Shown here: in pieces, positions 47,957 through 60,719 of the stretch | Position numbering within the stretch: the first letter of the stretch is position 1 | Layout of the letters: every line of letters begins with the position of its first letter | Source of the DNA: Sesamum alatum | Taxonomy: Eukaryota; Streptophyta; Magnoliopsida; Lamiales; Pedaliaceae | DNA: 64,000 nt | Assembly: GCA_034509735.1 (NCBI GenBank) | Contig: JACGWO010000005.1 | Location: 18,527,264 to 18,591,263 of the forward strand | Direction: 5' to 3' | Made by a program: the position numbers and the translations under genes | The notes under the pieces: model-generated | What the model saw: only the letters and a program-made list of their open reading frames with translations | The model's database searches: none | What the model was told of the DNA's origin: nothing

Positions 47957-49557
47957 TTAAAGCCAATCACCCATATGCCTAATCCCCATCTTCTCAAGAT
48001 GTTGCGTATGAGCACTCTGCGACATAGGCTTTGTCAGCGGGTCTGCTGTGTTGTCTGCTGAATTGACTCGGTCCATCCAAACGTCACCTCTTCCTACCAT
48101 TTCTCTAAGAAGATGGTAGCATCTAAGAATGTGTTTGGAACGGTGATGAGATCTCGGTTCCTTTGCTTGCGCTATTGCACCGTTGTTATCACAGAAGATG
48201 ACAACAGGCTCGGCGATGCTAGGCACCACACCCAACTCTTGGATGTAGTTTCTCATCCAAACCGCTTCCTTAGCAGCTTCTAAAGCTGCTATGTATTCAG
48301 CGTCAGTGGTGGAGTCAGCAGTGGTTGCTTGCTTGGAACTTTTCCAAGCCACTACTCCCCCGTTGAGTTTGAATACATACCCCGATTGAGACTTGGCATC
48401 ATCGTCATCAGACTGGAAGCTAGCGTCGCTAAAGCCTTCCAGAATTAGTTCTCCATTGCCATAGACCAAGAACATTTCCTTAGTCCTCCTAAGGTACTTA
48501 AGGATGCCCTTAACGGCATTCCAATGTGCCTCTCCTGCACAGGACTGATATCTGCTTGTCACGCTCAAAGCGTATGCAATGTCAGGCCTGGTGCAATGGA
48601 CCGCATATTGGATGCTACCTACGGCAGAAGCATAGGGGATGACTTTCATCTTTTCAAGTTCCTCATCAGTCTGCGGGGACTGCTTCTTGGACAACTTGAT
48701 CCCATGCCTCATTGGAAGGAATCCTCGTTTGGAGTTGTCCATTCGATATTTCTTTAGGACTTTCTCCATATACGAGTTTTGGGTGAGCCCTAACATCCTT
48801 TTAGATCTGTCCCTGACAATCTGGATGCCTAGGATGTAGGAGGCTTCACCCAAGTCCTTCATGGAAAACTTGGTTGACAACCATGCTTTTGTGTTTCCTA
48901 ACATTCTGACGTCATTACCAATGAGCAGAATGTCATCTACGTAAAGCACTAGGAACACTATAGAGCTCCCACTGACCTTCTTGTATACACAAGGGTCGGA
49001 TTCGTTTTTGATGAAGTCATATCCCCGTATTACTTCATCAAATCGAATGTTCCAACTTCGGGATGCTTGTTTGAGGCCATAGATGGACTTCTGGAGACGA
49101 CAGACCTTCTGTTCTTCTCCAGTGACCGTGAAACCCTCCGGCTGATCCATATAGATCTCTTCTTCAACGAAACCGTTGAGGAAGGCCGTTTTCACGTCCA
49201 TCTGCCATATTTCATAGTCATACCATGCTGCTATGGCAAGCAGGATCCGAATGGACTTAGCCATGGCTACTGGCGAGTAGGTATCTCAAAATCGACCCCG
49301 GGTCGTTGAGTGTATCCCTTAGCTACAAGCCTAGCCTTAAAGGTTGTGACTTCTCCATCAACGCCGAGTTTGCGCTTGTAGACCCACTTACAGCCCACTG
49401 GCTTAACACCTTTCGGTGGATCTACAAGTCTCCAAACTTGGTTCTCGCTCATGGAGTCCATTTCGGTTTTCATGGCCTCAAGCCATTTCCCAGAGTCGAT
49501 GTCTGACATCGCTTCCCCCGTATGTCTTAGGATCGTTATCCAGAAGATCGGTCGCAC
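47957..49557 (-). pseudogene. Copia reverse transcriptase and RNase H
   Basis: The RT start (NQVWRLVDPPKGVKPVGCKW and FKARLVAKGYTQRPGVDF) lies in 49267-49557. It continues one frame over from 49264 (435 residues) with IWQMDVKTAFLNG (catalytic Asp23), QKSIYGLKQASRSWN and LYVDDILLIGND (YVDD, 108-111). RNase H follows with LEGFSDASFQSD, STTDAEYIAALEAAKEAVW and VIFCDNNGAIA, then HIDIRYH-like KHILRCYHLLRE. The stop is directly before the polypurine tract. Frameshifts lie near 49288 and at the C5 run 49513-49517. All catalytic motifs are kept. Confidence 0.9.
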
Positions 49558-50862
49558 CTAGAAATCCATATCTCACTGGAGGTCTGGATTCTCTAGTGGA
49601 CGTACGGAGGACGGGAACGTCAGTGGTGACTGTGGGCGCTGACTGTATCGGAGCCGGCGGTTCAGGGGCCGGGACTGGCCTTTCTTGAGGTTGTCCTTCA
49701 TGCCTAGCATGTTGGACTTCTCTAGGTTGGTCAGCCCTCCGTGCGTTAATCCTGAATCCTCTTGGTGAGGTTTCCGCGGCTATTTCTGATGGCTGAGTTC
49801 CATCACTTGATTCCTCAAGGATCAGCTCATCAGGTTGGATATCCTCCGGGAAGCCCTGCTCCAAGAATACTGCATTCCTTGAAACAAATACCTTTTGTTC
49901 CAAAAGGTCATAAAAGTAATAACCCGCAGTTTCTCTAGGGTATCCAACGAACCTGCATAGGCTAGACCTGGATTCTAGCTTACCTCCCACTAACCTCTTG
50001 ACGTATGCGGGGCTACCCCACACTTTCAAGTAGTTGTAGGACGCAGGCTTGCCGTGCCATATCTCATATGGCGTTTGGGTCAATGCACTGGTAGGCGCCA
50101 AATTCAACAACTTGGCTGCCGTTTCTAATGCATAACCCCAAAACGATAAGGGCAATTTGGTAAAACTCATCATGGACCGAACCATGTCCAACAGGGTTCG
50201 GTTCCTCCTTTCAGAGACGCCATTTAACTGTGGTGTTCCGGGAGGTGTCCATTCCGATATTATACCATTTTCTTTTAGATAATCTAGGAATTCGGCACTA
50301 AGGTATTCACCGCCTCGGTCTGACCGTAGGACTTTAATTTTGCAGTTGGTCTGGTTCTCCACTTCAAGCCTGAATTCTTTAAACCTCTCAAGAGCTTCAC
50401 ACTTGTACCTCATCAGGTAAACATAACCGTACCGTGAATGGTCATCGTGAAGGTTATGAAGTAGGAGAACCCACCTCGGGCCTGCGTCCTTAGTGGTCCA
50501 CATACGTCTGTATGGACCAAGTCCAACAGACCTGCGGCAAGCCTGCTTTGTCCTACAAAGGGCTTCTTGGTCATTTTCCCTCTTAGACAAGACTCACAAG
50601 TTGGTAGATCACTCAAATCCCCAACCTCTAGGTTCTTTGAGTCTACCAACCTTTTCATCCTATCTTGGGATATGTGACCTAGCCTAGCGTGCCACAGACG
50701 TGCGTTCCCGTTATTATCTAATTTCCGTTTGTGTTGAGAATTAAGAACGAAATTCGTTTGTTGCAAGATAAAGAGCCCGTTGTGCAATGTACCAAGTAGA
50801 TGAGCAATTCCACACCTCATCAAATAAAAGCAATTTTTTATTGATTCTGAACTCATAACCAC
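49478..50862 (-). pseudogene. Copia GAG-pre-integrase and integrase
   Basis: The zinc-binding part has LWHARLGHISQDRMKRL and TCESCLRGK (HHCC). The catalytic core has LVHTDVCGP (Asp), VLRSDRGGEY (Asp) and GVSERRNRTLLD (Glu). KVWGSPAYVKRL and the FVGYPRETAGYYFYD motif follow, then a Pro/Arg-rich tail. The domain lies in two frames joined near 50450, where a one-base loss is likely. A further extra base in the T6 run near 50830 separates it from protease. Confidence 0.9.
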
Positions 50863-51300
50863 TATTGTCCAACAATGGAATGGAAATGATGTTCTTAATC
50901 ATACTAGGTACAAAATAAACCTGCTCTAATTCTATGCTAATGGTATCACTAATTACTAAAGTGGCGGATCCTACTGCTTCTGCCGAGATGGCCTTGCCAT
51001 TTCCGAGCTTCAGGATCATGTCCCCGCTACTTAGTTTTCTGCTTCTTTTCAGCACCTGCAAATCATTGCAAATGTGAGCTCCACAGCCGGTATCCAATAC
51101 CCAAGAGGCAGAATTAGTGACCATGTTAACCTCAATCACAAATATACCTTGGTTTGAGAAGAGTTTGGGGCACTCTCTCTTCCAATGCCCTTTCTCACGG
51201 CAGTTGATACATATGTCATATGCCTTTGACTGTTGCTTGGAGACAACCTTTCCCTTTCCTTTGCCTTTCCCCTCTTTGGCAATGGGAACACTCTGAGTGT
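50741..51300 (-). pseudogene. Copia zinc knuckle and aspartic protease
   Basis: The CCHC knuckle ICINCREKGHWKREC lies at about 51170-51215. The protease has SWVLDTGCGAHIC, the catalytic Asp-Thr-Gly, then MILKLGNGKAI and VYFVPSMIKNIISI. The frame stays open from the knuckle through the protease. Confidence 0.85.
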
Positions 51301-51309
51301 TCGTAGCTG

Positions 51310-52013
51310 CTATGACGGCTTTTCCCTTCCCCTTCTTCTTTTTTCCAACGTCCCGGCACCCTTGCCTTTCGTCTTGGAAGTTGAAGCACCTCCAAACAAT
51401 ACCGAAGGCGTGGACTTCTTAGTCGTTGCATCGTATTGCACCAACATATTGATCAACTCATGAATGCCTTTCTCAAGTGTATTCATGTTATAGTTGACGA
51501 TAAATTGGTCGAAGGAGGGTGGGAGTGACTGAAGGATCACATCTATGTACGTTTCGTTATCGAGACCTGCCTTTAGGTCCTCGAGCTTTTCCACTAGGGT
51601 AAGCATTTTAACCCCATGCTCTTGTACAGAGGATCCTTCTGTCATTTTAGTTCCAAAGAACGCCTTGGTCGCGACATACCTAGTATGCCGGTCCGGGACT
51701 GCATAGCAATCCTTAAGGCGAGCCATAATGGAAGGGACATCGTCTAGCCTTTCATATTGCTTCTGAATCTCATTGGTCATCGAAGCAAGTATGACGCTAC
51801 GGACCTTCCGGTTATCCTTATGCCAAGTCTCGAACGTCTCACGTTCTCTCTGGCGTGGATCCTTCCGGTAAGGTCCTAGGGAGAGGCTCGTCCATGACGT
51901 AGCCTTGGTTCTCGTAATCTAGGACTATCCTGAGATTGCGCAACCAGTCGTTGTAATTTGTTCCATTGAATTTGTTTGTCTCAAGAATGGTTTGATAGTG
52001 GGTTCTTAGACAT
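51310..52013 (-). pseudogene. Copia gag (UBN2 type)
   Basis: ATG at 52013 starts MSKNPLS, then a frame change near 51991 (A run on the coding strand) gives TILETNKFNGTNYNDWLRNL. The main piece (to 51310) has YERLDDVPSIMARLKDCYAV and TYIDVILQSLPPSFDQFIVNY, typical of UBN2 gag, then a Lys/Gly-rich linker. A frame change at the A6 run (51339-51344) precedes the knuckle. It would form the virus-like particle shell. Confidence 0.85.
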
Positions 52014-54132
52014 TTTAAAATCTACATTTAGAAAACAACGCGCGATCAGCAGAAAATAAAGACGGTGGTTTGATGAAATAATTAAATGCTTGGTCTTTAG
52101 TCATTTAATCCTCCCACTATTTATACGAAAACACGGTACTCTCAAGCGTGATTTTCGGGAAATCCTTTCCTAGTGGGCTTGGGATCCACAACGATTTTTC
52201 CCATACCCCGCTTTTACGATTCGCATGGAAAAGATCCTGTGGGAGGTATTCCATACCATTCTCGTTCCACGAGATTCCCAAGATTATTGCCTCACCCTTT
52301 CGCATGATCCCGAGGACTCCAAGCGAATCATGCTAATTGGGCGTTAGACCCGACCCAATCGACCGAGCCACAGACCCACTGGTACCCCCACGACTCGTGA
52401 GACAGGTAACAGCAGCCCATTTTTCGTTCATGACATAGTGCAGCTTCTTTTAAGTACAATAACGTGCCACGACTCGTGAGACCACGTTATTGACCTAAAA
52501 CAGCTTCCTCACTGTGCCATGGATTGGAAGGCATGGACAAACTCCTAGAGTTCATGTCCATTTTATCTAGGGTCTAATATTTCAACATTGGTCCAACCAA
52601 TGTGAGTAGTGAATGACCGAGATCTCATAATATATCCATACATTCATCCATAATGCATAAATAAAAATCCATCCATAGCAGTTATATGATAAATAAAAGC
52701 CATTCATCCATCATAATAACCACATGCAAAATTAAAGCCTAGCACGCCCCTGTTGGATGATCACGAGCCCAAATCCTATGCGATCCACTGAGCCCGCAGT
52801 GGATCTATGGTCAATCTAGGGTTGGTCCTATACTATTACAATAATAGTAACCCAATCATCATGCTGATGGGCCTTGGTCTCTTTTCTCTTTCTTCACTTC
52901 ATGGAAAACTCCAAGGGACCTCCGGTCTGGGCTCTCCATGTGGTCCTTCCTTCTTCTCCACCAATTACAAAAATGGAAACCTCACTCCTAGTCTACTCTC
53001 ATTACATATTAAAAAGTAGAAACCCCAGCGAAAACCCGGGGGAGTACATAAGGAGGGAGGTAGAAAGCCTTATTATTCCAATGCACTAGAAAGAGAGAAG
53101 GAGAAAGCAGTTAAAGAGGCACACAGGCCCAACAGAAAATTAAACCATACATCCGGTCTAGGGCTCGTGATCATCCATTTCCATCCAACACACATAATCA
53201 CATGATCCAATCACATAATTACAATATACCAATAATTCATGATTTCCAATCATAATAATCCAAAACAGAAATAAATGATCATGTGCGCAACGTGTGAAAA
53301 ATAAAACACAAATATTGGTAATATTATTTTTCTCGTTTTAGGAAAACCTTTCCTCATTATTTTAAGTAAAATAACCCGGGGATTCCAAATCCAATTTATT
53401 TTACTCCTAAAATAATGTCTTTAGGAATTTAGGCAAAATTGAACCCAAAAACGAATTTTCAGAATTAATTCAAAATTAAAACTGAAAAGTAAATAAAAAT
53501 AAAATAATACTAGGGTTTCAAAAAACCCTAGCTGCAGCAGCCACCGGCCGCCGCCACCGGCAGCAGCCGGCCGGCCGTGCGCGCAGGCAGCAGGCCCAGC
53601 CTGCCGCCCCTGCGCGCGCAGGCCCCTTGCCTGCGTGCGCGCGCGCCTGGCCGGCAGCGCGCTGCGCGGCCTGGTGTTCCGGCAGGCCGTCGCGCGCGCA
53701 GGCTCCTCTGCCTCGCGCGCGCCGGCCTGCTGGTCGCCAGCCGCGTGCCTGCGCTGTGCGCAGTGCGCGCGCGCGCAGACGGCTGGAGGCGCCCCCTTGC
53801 GCGCGCGCCCGCGCGCAGCCATCCTGGCTGCGCGCTGCCCCTGCGCGACCGGCTGGGCGGGCGCGCGCAGGCTACCCTAGCCTGCGCGCGTCTGCCCTGC
53901 CGGCAGCGCTCGGCTGCGCGCGGCCTGGCCGGCTGTGGCGTTTCTCGTTTTTCAGTTCAATTTTCCCCGTTTCCCAAGAAAAACAGAAAAATACCAACAT
54001 TCAGAATTTCACACGAATTAAAAGCAATAAAACAACATGCTTTAATAATCAAGAAAATCAAGATTCAATTAAAACATGCTAAATCACGTTTCATGCTTAA
54101 AACGCACATAAACCCTAGGCCTATACACCGAA
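52014..54132 (-). other. Long 5' leader of the Copia element
   Basis: About 2.1 kb between PBS and gag. It has no long ORF before the GC-rich block. Shared phrases such as GACTCGTGAGAC occur twice (52395 and 52468). Minus-strand splice sites were not located. Confidence 0.6.
53530..53940. other. GC-rich palindromic island in the Copia leader
   Basis: A block dominated by GCGCGCAGGC, CCTGCGCGC and GGCCGGC words in both orientations, in sharp contrast to its AT-rich flanks. Open frames in several registers (53421-54143) are made of Ala, Arg, Pro and Gly and are not credible proteins. The transcript could fold into strong stems between PBS and gag. Confidence 0.75.
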
Positions 54133-54148
54133 CCGGGCTCTGATACCA
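54133..54148 (-). other. Primer-binding site for initiator tRNA-Met
   Basis: The - strand reads TGGTATCAGAGCCCGG, one base after the 5' LTR. TGGTATCAGAGC is the usual plant retrotransposon PBS. Confidence 0.9.
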
Positions 54149-54149
54149 C

Positions 54150-56135
54150 TGAAAGGAATTGTGGATCATCCCGGGAAAAGCGCGAATGCGGAAGCGCGGT
54201 ATAATTAAAAAATAAATACGGAATTTAAACATGCTTTAAATTAAAGAACATGTTTCAAAGGGTGTACCTTTGAAATTCTCGGGTGTTCGGTGTATCTCAT
54301 GAATAATAAAACATAAAAGAATCATGGAGGCCATAGGGTAGAAAATTGAAAGGGACGAAAATCATAAACGAGACCTACCCGTTGTCGTTTTCGTCTTCAA
54401 CGGCTACACGCGTTGTTCCCCGTTTTGCACCAAGATCTCGTTCTTGAGACCCTCCAAATCGTGACACACGATCCACCCACGTATCTTGCACGTCGTGCTA
54501 GCAACGAACAAGTTTATATTTTGGAGTGGATGAATCAACAACACGTTATGAATTAACGGTATTGATTCATCAAGTTCTAATGTTCCAAGAACAAGAGAAC
54601 AAAGAAAAATAATTTTCTTGGAGTGTGTGAGAGAGAGAGGGCGGACGAGATAGAGGGAGAGAGAGCCGAGTTGTGTGTGTGTGTTGTGTGTGTTGGAATT
54701 TCATCATCCTTCAACTTGTAGGATGCTAGGGGTTTATATAGAAGAGGAGTCTAATCCTCTTTAAACTCCTCTGTCAAGAACTCTATTTTGACTAGGATTT
54801 TGACCTAGTCAAAGTCCTAGTCAAAGTAGTGTTTTTGACTTAGTCAAAACAATCCTAGCCATCCATCTCTCCATTGATCTCGACCGTTGATTTAATTTAA
54901 TTTAATGGAATATTTAAAACCTATTTAAATATTTCCAAGAGGCTAAAATAAATATAAATATTATTTAAGCCCATTAAATAAATCCCTTTGATAAATCTAA
55001 TTTATCAATTTAATTCCTTATATCTAATAGAAGGAATTATTTCTCCAAGAAAAATAAAGGACCCGATTAAATCCAATTTAATCATTCCTTCACTCCAATA
55101 TTTAATTCCTAATTAAATATCTAAATGTGTGTGGATAGTGTGTGACTCTTTAGGTTCACCTTTCAGCTAGACTTGGTCGGATTCCTAGAATCCTTCCGTT
55201 ACCATGGGTGGCCATCTAGCAACGGTCCATGGCACTAGAGACTAGGTGAAATATTCAGGGATGAACATTTAGGCTCTAACAGTACACTTGTCCTTCTGTC
55301 TTCGGTCTCATCACTTAGAGTCTAGGGCCGGAAAATGCAGGTACCCATTTTGGACCTAAGTGTCGGTCTGTCCTCACTAAACGCCGCAAGGGAATCCTTC
55401 CCTTCTGTTCAGTCACTGTGGCCACAGTTTTAGGGACAAGACCTAGAGTATACATGAGACTCAACTGCCAAAACCTATTGACAGGAGACAGATCCTTTCT
55501 TGGAAACTACTGTCACTTTGCACACCAGAACTGCACTAGACATGGCTTATGACTACCAAAGAGAATTCTGGCAATCTCTCACCATATCTAAGATACAGCC
55601 CTGATGTACAGGTAAACTCAGCAATTCCTCAAGTCAAAGGACTTGACCTGTACCGTTGGAACCGGGAATACACGTCATACCTTGCTGACCATACTCAAGG
55701 TCCTCCGTAAGACGGTTCCCGCGAGTCACCTCAGTCAGCTGCGTCCTAGCATGCTAACCCACTAACACTGCTTAGACGACCCTCGTCACCCGTCGATGAA
55801 ATACGACAGCAGGTGCTTAGTGCAAGTCTCAAATGGAATCCCGGTACCCATTTTCGGGATTCCTTGACTTGGAGATTTCCGGACTGATTCGGGAAGACTG
55901 ATTCCATGGACCTACCTCCAAGCGTAGTCCCAGTCCCCGAAATTGATTCTCAGTCCATGGGCTTTGTTTGCGTAGTGAACAGATATGGAAAACAAATATA
56001 AGTGAACACAAACAAAGTGATGCCAAATGAAATTCACTTCTTTATTCATTAATGATTTATCAAACACCTATAATTGTCTAGACATAGGTTACATATACCC
56101 GCCAAAATTGGCTTACATGGTCACCTATTCTAACA
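54150..56135 (-). repeat. 5' LTR of the Copia element
   Basis: 1986 bp, TGAAAGGAATTGTGG to CACCTATTCTAACA, near-identical to the 3' LTR. It is the element's promoter region, with transcription towards lower coordinates. Confidence 0.95.
54731..54745 (-). promoter_or_regulatory. Probable TATA box in the 5' LTR
   Basis: The - strand reads TTCTATATAAACCCC. The same motif occurs in the 3' LTR, and related TATAAAT motifs sit at the matching place in the other LTRs here. U3 would be 54746-56135. Confidence 0.6.
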
Positions 56136-56140
56136 TACAA

Positions 56141-58607
56141 AACATAACATTTAAATCAATTATGAAATTCATTCTTAAAATGTGAATATTAATCACCCGA
56201 AATCCATATATGGACTGTTATTAATAGAATTCAAAACAATATACTCTCTAAACAACATAGCATTCTTCATAAACTGCATCAATATCTAAAACTTTAGAAA
56301 AGAAATGCCAAAATGACTATACCCCATTCGTAGCAATATAGATGCAGGGACAGGGATGCACAAGTGGCTAGGTTGAACTCATAAATCATAAACAACAGTC
56401 GAGCACATATGAAACACATAACTATTAATTACAAATAATACCAACTCAATAATGTACTACAATACATTCAACCAACTATCCTTTCACATTTATTACCTAC
56501 ATTCCTAGAAATACAAGGGAAGTGTACTCCACCTCGGGTTGCATTTTCACACTCTCACCAACTCCATATACTCGAGGACTCAGTTGATGCTAAAAGTTGA
56601 TTTCTGATATAGAATTTATTGGCAAATTGACCATACAGTGACTCAAAAATTCTTGATCACAATATTTACCCTATTTATCTCAACTTAAATATATGCTCAA
56701 AAAAGTAAAATTTAAGGAAAATATGCACAACCACCCCACAAACAAATTCTATGCAGAGAAGTCAGCTGGGGTTAGGTATACTACCCTGACAAATCTATTT
56801 TACTACTGAACACCATAGAAATGGTTCGAAATAAGTAAAAATTCAAACCCTAGCAAACAACAGCCTGTGATTTCATTCTCCAAATACGGCAGACTCCACA
56901 ACTCATACCTATACCAAATTTTTGTGGCTAAATCCTCGAATGAAAAATTTTCTAATCAATACCATTGATTGTGCGAATTAATGGATCCAAGATGGAACCT
57001 ACACAATCACCCACTAGAACTCTTCAGCTGAGCAAAATCTCCATTGAAATATGGTAAAAATCACGGGCAAATATGTTATCAAGCAACTTTGTGGCAATTT
57101 TTTTTTTGGAGCAGTTATATTAATCACGGGCAAATATGTCATTAAGGTCCTTTATCCCCAAATATATCCAACAAATTAAGCAACACACTACCTACCATAA
57201 TTTGTGTACCAATTATTTACACAATTGAAGTAACACCTTATAAATCTGATTAATTTACCCTATGTTAAATATAATACATTAGGTTTTATCCACGATTTGC
57301 TCCATTTCCAAAAAATAAATGAGCCCTTATTGTCCCAACACAACACCACCTATTCATTACAATGGGTAGATTTGATTAGATTCGATACTCGGCCCACCAA
57401 CTTCAATAAGGATCTAGGACCTGACCCAACCCAACTAGCCATTCTCCCACATTTGTCCCATCTTTGTTAAATTTACATACCCAATGGGTCCAACCCATTA
57501 GACCATCTTATTTAAAAAAGAATAGCCACTCCTTTTTCTGAATTGTAATTGCTGTAAACAAATTTTTTCTTTCAAATCTATGTTGGTTCAATCTTGATTT
57601 CCTAAAGATTATTTACGATGTCAAATTCGTGATGGGTGAGTTTGTAGGGTGGAGAGGAGAACAAAAATGATGACAAGCAAGAAAGAAAAGTACAAGGGAA
57701 ATTAAGATTCTTGCAGCAACATTAGACTAGTGATGTGGTCTGTCAACTGGATAATCAGCCTTGCGCTAAACAAAGTTACCAGAATCAGTTAATCGAAAAA
57801 AAGAAATTGGAACTTCTCAACACATGGCTAGCTTCAAAAGTAAATCCGCCTTTATTCCACCTATTTGAAATTTTTGTTTGCTACATTTAGAGTTTCAATG
57901 AAAAGGAAATGAAAGGGAACCAACTAAAGATGATTTTGAATCTTCGAGAAAATAAGCTTAGCAAAGATAAGAAAAAAAGTGGCGGAGTGAGTTTAGCACC
58001 AAAAGTTAGAAATGGCAACACATAAACCTAATTGTATCTGTTAAATAAATTACATAACTTAACAGGGAGGGTTATGGTTAGGTCTCTGCAAACCCGTAAA
58101 CAACGTTGGATTGAAATAGGTTATTTTTCTAGAACCAGATACGCGATATGGATCAGAACCTACCCCTCCTAGACATGTTTCCTTGCCTAGTAGCACCGAG
58201 TCTTGCTTGCTTTATCTCCCCTCCCAATTTCCTCATTAGTTGAACACACATGTATGTATACAATTAATAAAAGAATGGGATAATTATCACCATCATCCTT
58301 TGTTACTATGGGAATATACAAATTCCATCCTCATACAATAAAAATTACATAAACTTCATGTTGATGTTAGCCCAAATATTTGCTACCTGCCTATTTTTCT
58401 TTCAAGTAGGATTTTCATATATCTTCTGACCAAAATACTCTTGAGTGTCAGTTTATATATTTAATAACAAAAAAACGTGTTAATTTGAATATACATAGTC
58501 TAAATGTCTTTGTTCATAATGAATAGTTTTATATTGTTTGTGGCTTTTAAGATACATATTTTTTTTTTATAGCTCAACATCTGCATTTAACAGGACATAA
58601 TGATCAT
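56141..58607. other. AT-rich intergenic DNA, no gene seen
   Basis: Moderately AT-rich with no long ORF. An 18-bp sequence (AATCACGGGCAAATATGT) occurs at 57059-57076 and 57122-57139 around a 45-bp T-rich insert. A stretch near 58279-58390 has simple MITE-like wording but no clear TIR. Confidence 0.45.
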
Positions 58608-58612
58608 ACTAC

Positions 58613-60719
58613 TGAATGAAAGTGGGTGATCAGCCTGAAACACGCGCAAAAGCGAGGAAAATCGTAATTTGAAAGCGATTAAAGCAAAATAATCCGATCA
58701 AGGGGTGTACCCTTGATTTTTTCAGGAAGTTCAGTGTATAAATACAGATCCAAATAAAATCTAGCATGAGGCTCATGAATCAAAAGGAAATACAGGAGTG
58801 CATAAACTTAAATAAGAATTACCGTTTCTCATTCTCTCCTTCAATTGGCTAACTTTAGATCTCCTCTTCGGCGTTCGTCTATGGAAAGCCTCAACGTAAA
58901 GACTCTCTAAATGTGTCGACACCACACCAAAAATATGGGATATTTCCTCGTGCTAGCAAGGAATAATTTGGGAAGGGAAAATTGAAATGACACTATTGGT
59001 TTGTGTGTTTTGATCTTCCTTGTTCTTGACTTTGTTTTAAACCAAGAAGAACACAAGTTGTTTGGAGAGAATTTTCAGCTCTAGGCCAGATAGAGATGAT
59101 AGATCCAAAAACCCCTCGTTGAAAAAAGAGAAAGGTCAGCCTTGGAGTTGTGTAAAAGGTCAGCCTTACAGTTGTCCAACAAATTAAATTGAGCCTAATA
59201 ACTAATTAATTGATCTAATTAAATAAAACCCAATAAAAAAGTACAAGTGAATCTTTTTTCCCATCAAATATTCACAAGCCCTAATGCACTTAGTTAATTA
59301 AATGAATCGAATCCATACAATTAATTAAGCGCAAAGAAAATAATTAATTCAACTAATTATTTCTAGCCCAATTCTAATTGATGAATCTAATTCACGAATT
59401 AGACAAGCCCATCTACTAATATGAATGAATCCAATCCACTTAATTAATTAGCACAAAGCCCTTTTAAATTAATCCAATAAATTTAAAAGGCTAAATCCAA
59501 AATTCATTTGACCCAATTAACTAAAATTTGGATCATCCATCCGATGGATAATTCAACATAAATAATCCAATTGTTTATGCTCATAAATTAATTTAAGCCA
59601 ATTAAATAAATTCAAATCTTTCGAAACTAATTGTAGATCAATTCCAGCACTTGCTAGTGATTTGTGTGTGTCTCCTTAGGTTCACCCTCAGCTAGACTTG
59701 GGCTTGTGCCAAACACAATTAATTAAATATAATTTAATTATTTATTTCTGATTAACCAATAATCAGAGATAACCCGTTACCATGGGTGGTCGTCTAGAAA
59801 TAGTTCATGGCACTAGAGACTATGTGAAAAATGGCATGACCATTTAGGCTCCAAGTTCCATATGGTTAACGTTCTACTGTCGATCATCTCCCATCTTAGT
59901 CTAGGGCATAATTAGGGATTTCTATCCTTTACTAGGCAACTATTCTTCATACTTGAGATGCGTTTACTCTATTGATCGACACAGGAAATTCATTCCCACT
60001 CAATCAATCGCCAGTCTAAACCATATCAGGGCGTATTGGAGACATCACACTGATATACTGACAGGGGAGAAATCCTTTGTTGGAATCCACCGTCCTTGAT
60101 ACATGCTCTGACTGCGCTGGACAAGGCTTATGATGACCATGCCTTACGACACAGCCACCACTCGCCAGATCCAAGATATAGTCTTCACATGCATGTGACT
60201 ACTATGATTTCTCAAGTTCGAGGACTAATCCCGTACTATCCGAACTGAGAATTCTAGTCATACCGACCAATCCTCCAAGGCTTCCATATGAAGATTCCCG
60301 CAAGTCAGCTCAGTAGGTCGACTATCTTGCCAACCCACTAAAATTGCATAGACAACCTACATTTGTCACCGATGAAACTCAACACTCACTCAATGAATGC
60401 AATACTTAGTGCAAGTCTCTATAGGACATTCGATATACGGTCTCGAGGTCCTTGACTTGGAATATTTTAGACCGACCGTCAAGGAGTTGGTTTTACAGCC
60501 GCCAACCTATGCGTAACTCAACTCCATAGGTTTAACCATTCGGTTTGTGGGCATTTGTTATGAAATTGAAACACCGTTCAATGGAAGTGGTAAGCATAAC
60601 AAACGCATGAGCTATTGATTAATACTTACTTTATGCATCAGGATAATATTACTTTTATAAAGATTTGTGAATAGTTCCCAAAATAGCCAATCCAATTGGC
60701 ATTCTGGTAACTTATTCTA
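58613..60719 (-). repeat. Solo LTR of a related Copia family
   Basis: About 2.1 kb starting TGAATGAAAGTGG. It shares AGGGGTGTACCCTTGA near its start, CCTTAGGTTCACC and CAGCTAGACTTGG, CCGTTACCATGGGTGG and TTAGTGCAAGTCTCTATAGGA with the complete element's LTRs, and ends CTTATTCTA. ACTAC flanks it on both sides (58608-58612 and 60720-60724). No internal region adjoins, so recombination between LTRs is likely. The terminal CA is lost, so the right edge is less sure. Confidence 0.65.

Larger units (their letters stand above)
45952..56135 (-). mobile_element. Complete Copia LTR retrotransposon, 10.2 kb
   Basis: The target-site duplication TACAA lies at 45947-45951 and 56136-56140. LTRs of about 2 kb begin TG and end CA on the + strand view. 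The primer-binding site follows the LTR at 54133-54148 and a purine-rich tract lies at 47941-47955. Gene order on the - strand is gag, protease, integrase, RT, RNase H, which defines Copia. By eye I count about 11 substitutions (near 0.55%) and nine small indels between the LTRs, so insertion is recent. Several one-base frameshifts break the polyprotein. Confidence 0.95.

Noticed and set aside
53421..54143. Long overlapping ORFs on both strands in the GC-rich block
   Set aside because: Open frames in several registers at once reflect scarcity of AT-rich stop codons. The products are Ala/Arg/Pro/Gly-rich without domains.
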